Positions 58,650 through 64,000 of a stretch of 64,000 bases of DNA are shown one piece after another. Below the pieces are notes generated by a model that worked only from the letters and a program-made list of their open reading frames with translations, did no database searches and was not told the DNA's origin. The position numbers were made by a program, and so were the translations under genes. How positions within the stretch are numbered: the stretch's first letter is position 1; the number at the start of each line of letters is the position of its first letter. Source of the stretch: Viscum album (taxonomy: Eukaryota > Streptophyta > Magnoliopsida > Santalales > Viscaceae); assembly GCA_963277665.1 (NCBI GenBank), contig OY728120.1, forward strand, positions 938,109,195-938,173,194, read 5' to 3'.

Positions 58650-61047
58650 TGTAAGGTACCGCAATTTTAACAATTTTTTTTAAGATTTGGTTTCAATCCC
58701 ATATATCTGGTTTATAAAATTTTAACTAAGTTTAGGAGGATGTTCGAGGGTGTACCAAGGGTTCAGAATGAGAAAGTGGGGATCAAATTTCCATCCATTT
58801 CATGTTGAATAGTTGGATCACAGTGACTTTTTAGTGTGAACCTTAACCAAGATTTCTTGGGGAGGTTGTTCGTGGTTGATTAAACCATGCAAGGGGGAGT
58901 TCGAACGATGTGGGAATGGAATGATCCATCCCACATGGTTTTAAAAACCAAGAAATATTTCAATAAATACATGTGTCCTAGACCCCACTTGTAAAAAGGG
59001 AAGGGCATGGTTGGGGCATGGTTTTCCCAACTATTCGATCAAACTATGCACCTATTTAAAAATGTGGGTTTTTACAATTTTCCCCATCACGACATAAGAT
59101 ATCATACCCTATTTTCCTCCCCATTTCTCCAACCCCATAAAAGATTAATGAAACCATCCTCCCAAACATTACAAGGATTGATCTCCCTCATTTCTATGAT
59201 TTTTAAATACCTTTAGTTGAGAATTGAAGCTCTTGGTTAGTATAAACTACATCTTCAATATTTTTTTGATTATAGATTGTGCAATCATTCTTCAAATTAT
59301 AAAGCTTGTAAACCCCTTTTTTTCTAGCAGTTTATAATTCCAGTATATAATTGTAGTTTGTTTCCAAATCAATGTACAATTTTTAGTGAGTTATTATCTA
59401 AGGAATCAAGGTAGGTGGCCTACAATTTATGTCTCATTGTCTTGTGGTAAAATGCATGTGTTTGTGGTTGTGTTCATGTGTCATTGTGCGGTCTGTTTAG
59501 TTTTTTATTGTATAAATGATGAATTAATTGGTTATACAGTGAATTTAATACCCCAAGGTCCCCATGGGATGGATTGAAGATGATTATGTAGGGTTAAGGT
59601 CCTCTCATGGGGTGTTCCACTTCCTTGAACAAGGAATTGTATTGTCAAATTTATAATTGAATTGTTATGAGTTAGAGCCCATGATAGATATATTGACATG
59701 TTAAGCTTAGTTATATAAAATAAATAATGGTAATTGTGTCTATTAGGTGTCTTATAATAAGAGATGATAGGTAAAATACTAAATTTTTTCAATGATTAAT
59801 GGGATGTAAATGCTAAATGTGTTGACGGTCTAAGGCATGTACAAGAAAAATATGTCAGACGGATTAAGGAATTTAAATGGGAAATGTGTGTTATAATTGG
59901 TTTAGGAACTAAAATTGTATATGTGTAAATGAGTTATTAATTTTGAATGAATTATGTGTTAAATAGGTTTAGTCATGATAATTGTAAATGTGTTCATTGG
60001 GTGATGCTTTTACATCGTATATGAGTTGAGTGGATAAAGAAGAATCTTCATAAGGCTTGGTGGTATGTATGATATTGACTTGTGGTTCTACACCCATGAC
60101 TCATTTTAAAAATAGGATATAATTCGCATCCTTATAATTCTTGGATTTGGGAGTGATATTGAGGCTCTATAATCCTAACAAATGTAATGGATATAAATTC
60201 ATGGACTAAGGATCCACGGAAATTTTTGTGAATACCGGAACTAATCCAAAAAGGTATGTTTTATGATCACCCAGACAGAGAATCCAAGGTAAGTGTCATG
60301 TATTGTTTTGTATAATTTTTTCCTTATTGATGCAGGGAACATGATTCTTCCCCTTATTCATAGTTTATGAGACATGAATATACTGAAGAGTATTTGATGG
60401 AAGATGGATAACCCATAGAATAAATGATAAAAGTGGATAAATTAATAATTTTTAAAAAATGACATGTAGTTTACCTTATTTTTATATTACTATTAATTAT
60501 GTACATGAATACACTATGAGTTTAGACTGGATAATTTTTATACAACGTTATTGGTGGCCAACTGAGTTCAACTCACACCCTATTTGGGCTGCTGTTGGGT
60601 TCCCAAACATACATTACGGAACCATGTTAGGAAAAGGGAGAGGTCTCTATGCTAGATGTTGGATTTGGGAATGGGATATGAATAGAAGAGGGACCAGTAC
60701 CTAGGATCAGGGCCCATTTTTGGAAACATTCATTTTCTCTTCATTTTGGGTATCCCTTACACTTGGCAATGTGTGACATGACCTTATATATTTACTTTTT
60801 AGTTGTGGTCATGTACCGACTTTTTTAAAATAGATTTGTGATGAATGTTTAATGTTTAGTTATTTACTATAATCATAATTTTATATTTTTTGGATTACTT
60901 TTATTAATAGAGTATAGTTTTTCCATGAGTTCTATTAGACCCTTGAGGTAAGTCAGTGACCTCTGGCGTGTGGGGAGGTGCGCCTGAAGTCATGTGCTGA
61001 ACTAGATCTGGAAAATGATTTACTGGAATCAGGATGGGGATATTACA
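58650..61047 (+). mobile_element. element C 3' LTR
   Basis: It opens TGTAAGGTACCG, aligned with TGTTACGAGGTA at 40249, and ends gggatattaca, aligned with ggttaaaaacta before the primer site at 42465. It is about 2.4 kb, 180 bp longer than its partner, through small insertions and deletions. No gene within; open frames are chance. Confidence 0.65.
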
Positions 61048-62840
61048 TTTTAGATAAAATTGAATTATTTTTTGGATCTTGAATATAATAATTTTATTTG
61101 GGTGATGTTTTTTGTTTTTTCGAAAAACATTTATTTTTTAGTGAATAGTTTAAAATACAACATTTTTTAAAAAGTATTTTCTTTTCAATAAATTAGTTAA
61201 TATAGAACTAAAAATGCGTTTCAAATATATTTTAAAGTTAATTAAGTATTATTTAGTAATATTTAATTACTTTTGAATCAAATTTACATTGGTTTTCTAT
61301 ATAGGTTTGTTTTTGGGTGTAAAAAGGGTTTTTTTCTAAAAACTGTTTTAAAATGCATAATATTTCTCTTTTTTATTAATTAATGCAACACCTATTGGGA
61401 AATTTCTTAAATAAAATATATAGATTATATATCAAAAAATATTAATTTATTTTTATTAAATTATTATGATTATTAAGTGATTAATAATAGAATCTTCTTT
61501 TTCTAAAAAAATACTCTTCTTAAAATTCTGATGTCTCGCCGCGTCTCTGAGATTAATATAAAATTTAATTATACCACTTTTTCAATTGAATTTGGAATAA
61601 TGTATTAAATATTTATAATTATAATAATTTATAAATTCTAATATGTCCAACATAATTTGATACCAAATTTATTAGTGAAAAATGTTTAATTTAATTACAA
61701 CAAATAAAGTAAAAACCTGTTTACCAACTGATTAAACTATAAACATAAGTAGAAAATGAGCAAGAAACTTTTTTGAAACCAGTTTTATAGAATATTTAAA
61801 CCATTATGATCTCATGTTATATTTTTTACATGTTTTTATAATAATAGTCTATTAATTTGACCCATATAATATGTTATGTATAAAATAATACAAAAAAGAA
61901 TCGTTTTCCCTTTTAATTTCAACAATCCATTGAGATAGGGAACCCAAAAACATAGGTTCAGTTGTAGAAATTATTTTTAAATATAAATTATATTTTATTA
62001 TTTTTATAATTTATATTTATGTTTTAGAGATGAAATAATTACATAGAATCCTTATGAAATGCCAAAATAGTAATTATTTTTTTAGTAATTAAACGTAATA
62101 AATAATACCAAAAATATTTAAATGAAGTAAATCGAGTGATTTATTGTGTTACATTACTTATATATATGAATATAACATTTTACATAGAATTTAACATAAA
62201 CTATTTAAATTCCATAATTATATTTATAGTTTATAAATTCAATTTAAATCAATAAAGTCAAAATTGACATTGAAGTTATTTTATAGTAACTGATATTTTA
62301 TTAAATTATTTGAAATTACTAAATATAAAATTTTCATAGTAGGGATTTTTAAATGTTTATAAATATCAAATACAATCCATTAATATAACAATTGGTCTTT
62401 TATAATCCACATATTGACCCATAATTATTAAAATCTTTTTAGCAGAGTTAAGGTTAAAACGGTGATTGGCAGATTACTTATTCCTTTGGTAAAACTAAAT
62501 ATTAACAAAAAATGATATTTTTATTTTATAATTTAGATTTCAAACATATAATTAGTTTCAAAAAGATTATCTAATATTCTTCATTATTATTTAGTCTTAA
62601 TGTGTGATTTACTTAGGTTATAAATATGGTTACCTTAATAAAAAACTAAAATGAAAGCAATAATGGATCTTATGAGTTAAGGAAAAAAATGTTTAGAATA
62701 ATTGTTTCATTGTGTGGTGAATTTTTTTCCAAAAAATATAATCTCTAACCACATTTAATTATCTTTTTTGGAGCTATATTAGGAATTTTTTACCTCCAAA
62801 TAGTGAATACATTTGAGTATTTAAAATAATGTCACTCCTC

Positions 62841-62860
62841 CAAAACAATAAAATCACACT
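62841..62860 (+). promoter_or_regulatory. degenerate TATA region of the R4 3' LTR
   Basis: The word caataaaatcac followed by actcactcccctcac corresponds to ctataaatttaaactcactccc in the R4 5' LTR and ctataaaggcc in R2. The TATA itself is mutated. Confidence 0.3.
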
Positions 62861-63204
62861 CACTCCCCTCACAAATTCTGACCGGTCAATCTAGTTGGAT
62901 AGTAAAAACTCAAATAAAAATAAAATCACAACCTACCTAGTATCATCATATAATCCAGATTTCATAATGAAAGAAAACCATGTATGGCCTTTCGGTCAAT
63001 CCAAAATCTCTTACCTGAATAAGTGGAAACATTCGTTAACAAGAATTTTTGTTTAATTTCATTATCCACCCCCTTAAATTATTATTGTATCATTATTATA
63101 TCAAAAAATTAGTATCCAAAATAAAGTTATACGTTTTTATTTTAGTGTTATTACCTACGACCACACACAGTTCCATCAAATGGGATTTGAAATCATCATT
63201 TTTG

Positions 63205-63805
63205 TGATTAGAGGACTACAACCTTGCAAAATGATGTCATTTATTTTTTTCATTACTACCTTTCAATGTAAGGAATAATTATGTATAGAAAAGTTATATA
63301 TTATATTTATAACATATTTTAACTCTATAGTCATTATATCATATATTCCTTATTTAAAATCCATACCTTAGGGGATTTGATAACGTAGCTCTCGTAGAGA
63401 GCGGACCACTACCTCACAGAGCTATCAGAAGTGTTATCACTATCATAAAAAATTAATGGTAATAAGGGTATTTATATGGAATACATATGATATAAATGAA
63501 AAAATTATGATATTAATAACATATATATTTTTTAGGAATATAATATTTAATTTTGTTATTACCATTCCACACACTTAAAAATCGATAACAACGTTTGTGG
63601 ATGTGTGGACTACTAACCCCTCTAAGAGATGTGATTCCTTTTAAATTGCATGAATGATATATAAAATTATATGTAATTAAGTATCATGGTATTTATTATA
63701 TAATTATATTTATGTAATTTTGAAATATTATTAACCTTATTTCTATAATGACCATTGAAAAATAGAAACGTTACTCATGTATATATATGGCCTACCATCT
63801 CCATG
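63205..63805 (+). repeat. four modules spaced about 190 bp inside the R4 3' LTR
   Basis: Blocks near 63210 (ggactacaaccttgcaaaat), 63402 (ggaccactacctcacagagc), 63605 (tgtggactactaacccctct) and 63785 (ggcctaccatctccatgatt) repeat the same core. The second is preceded by the small inverted repeat ctctcgtagagag. Order and spacing match R4 35458-36065. Confidence 0.6.
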
Positions 63806-64000
63806 ATTGTAACATTAGATCATTTTTCAGAGAAATATTTATATATTGGTTTTAAAATATTAATTAATATAGAAATATTATAAAAATTTAATAATAATGA
63901 TTATTTATATTTTTAAATAATGACCTTCTTGGTCACAGTCAACCTACCAAATTCATTTATTACACATTAGTTGAATATAGTAAAAACATCCAACATAAAC

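Larger units (their letters stand above)
40249..61047 (+). mobile_element. element C: decayed Ty3/gypsy chromovirus, split by element B
   Basis: It is a plus-strand element with LTRs at 40249-42465 and 58650-61047, a clear primer binding site, and gag-pol remnants in Ty3/gypsy order ending in a chromodomain. Without the inserted element B (10736 bp) it is about 10.1 kb. It is heavily broken. It sits inside the R4 3' LTR. I could not find a matching target-site duplication at its ends (aaatg on the left, tttta on the right), so either decay or my boundaries are off by a few bases. Confidence 0.7.
61048..64000 (+). mobile_element. R4 3' LTR, continuation (runs off the window)
   Basis: It aligns with the reverse complement of R1 from about 4255 downward: ttttttggatcttgaatat against tttttggatttggaatat, then tagtgaatag and tttcaaatatattttaaag. 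A TATA-like region comes near 62840, then four modules. It lacks the LTR start, which is found at 39799-40248 on the other side of element C. No coding sequence is seen in its 3 kb. Confidence 0.6.

Overview
The window looks like intergenic DNA from a large, AT-rich flowering-plant genome. I find no convincing host protein gene, tRNA, rRNA or CRISPR array. Essentially everything I can explain is transposable-element sequence: Ty3/gypsy chromovirus-type LTR retrotransposons, a family of long-LTR non-coding (LARD-like) elements, and one LINE remnant. The plant assignment rests on initiator-Met tRNA primer binding sites (TGGTATCAGAG), integrase genes ending in a chromodomain, and a plant-style LINE with a C-terminal RNase H. 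It is an inference; I cannot name the species.

Layout. 1-4683: minus-strand long-LTR copy R1 (LTR 287-4683 plus a scrap of internal region). 4684-7237: 5'-truncated, decayed LINE on the plus strand. 7238-about 10930: plus-strand long-LTR copy R2. About 10931-34900: minus-strand copy R3. In R3 a block of about 4.25 kb, running from inside one LTR, through a 1.8 kb non-coding interior, into the other LTR, is present three times in tandem (about 11709-15958, 15959-20208, 20209-34786). The third block is split by element A. 22875-33188: element A, a minus-strand chromovirus with 2627-bp LTRs, flanked by the 5-bp duplication aacat. About 34900-40248: plus-strand copy R4, whose 3' LTR begins at 39799 and is interrupted after 450 bp. 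40249-61047: element C, a plus-strand chromovirus, itself split inside its chromodomain by element B (47657-58392). 61048-64000: the rest of the R4 3' LTR, running off the window.

Insertion order can be read from the nesting. The R-family elements came first. R3 was then locally triplicated, and element A inserted into the third block. Independently C inserted into the R4 LTR, and later B inserted into C. All three coding elements are dead: their gag-pol reading is broken by stops and frameshifts, and several catalytic residues are lost. Element A has the most similar LTR pair and is probably the youngest.

The R family has no gag or pol. It has TG...CA ends, a PBS-like site and a short LTR motif that element A also has. 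It was plausibly mobilised by chromovirus proteins (inference). Its LTRs carry a TATA-like box followed by degenerate modules spaced roughly 190 bp apart, and one copy has a cluster of TTGCGTA-type repeats at the LTR start. These features, and the triplication with breakpoints inside LTRs, are the least ordinary things here.
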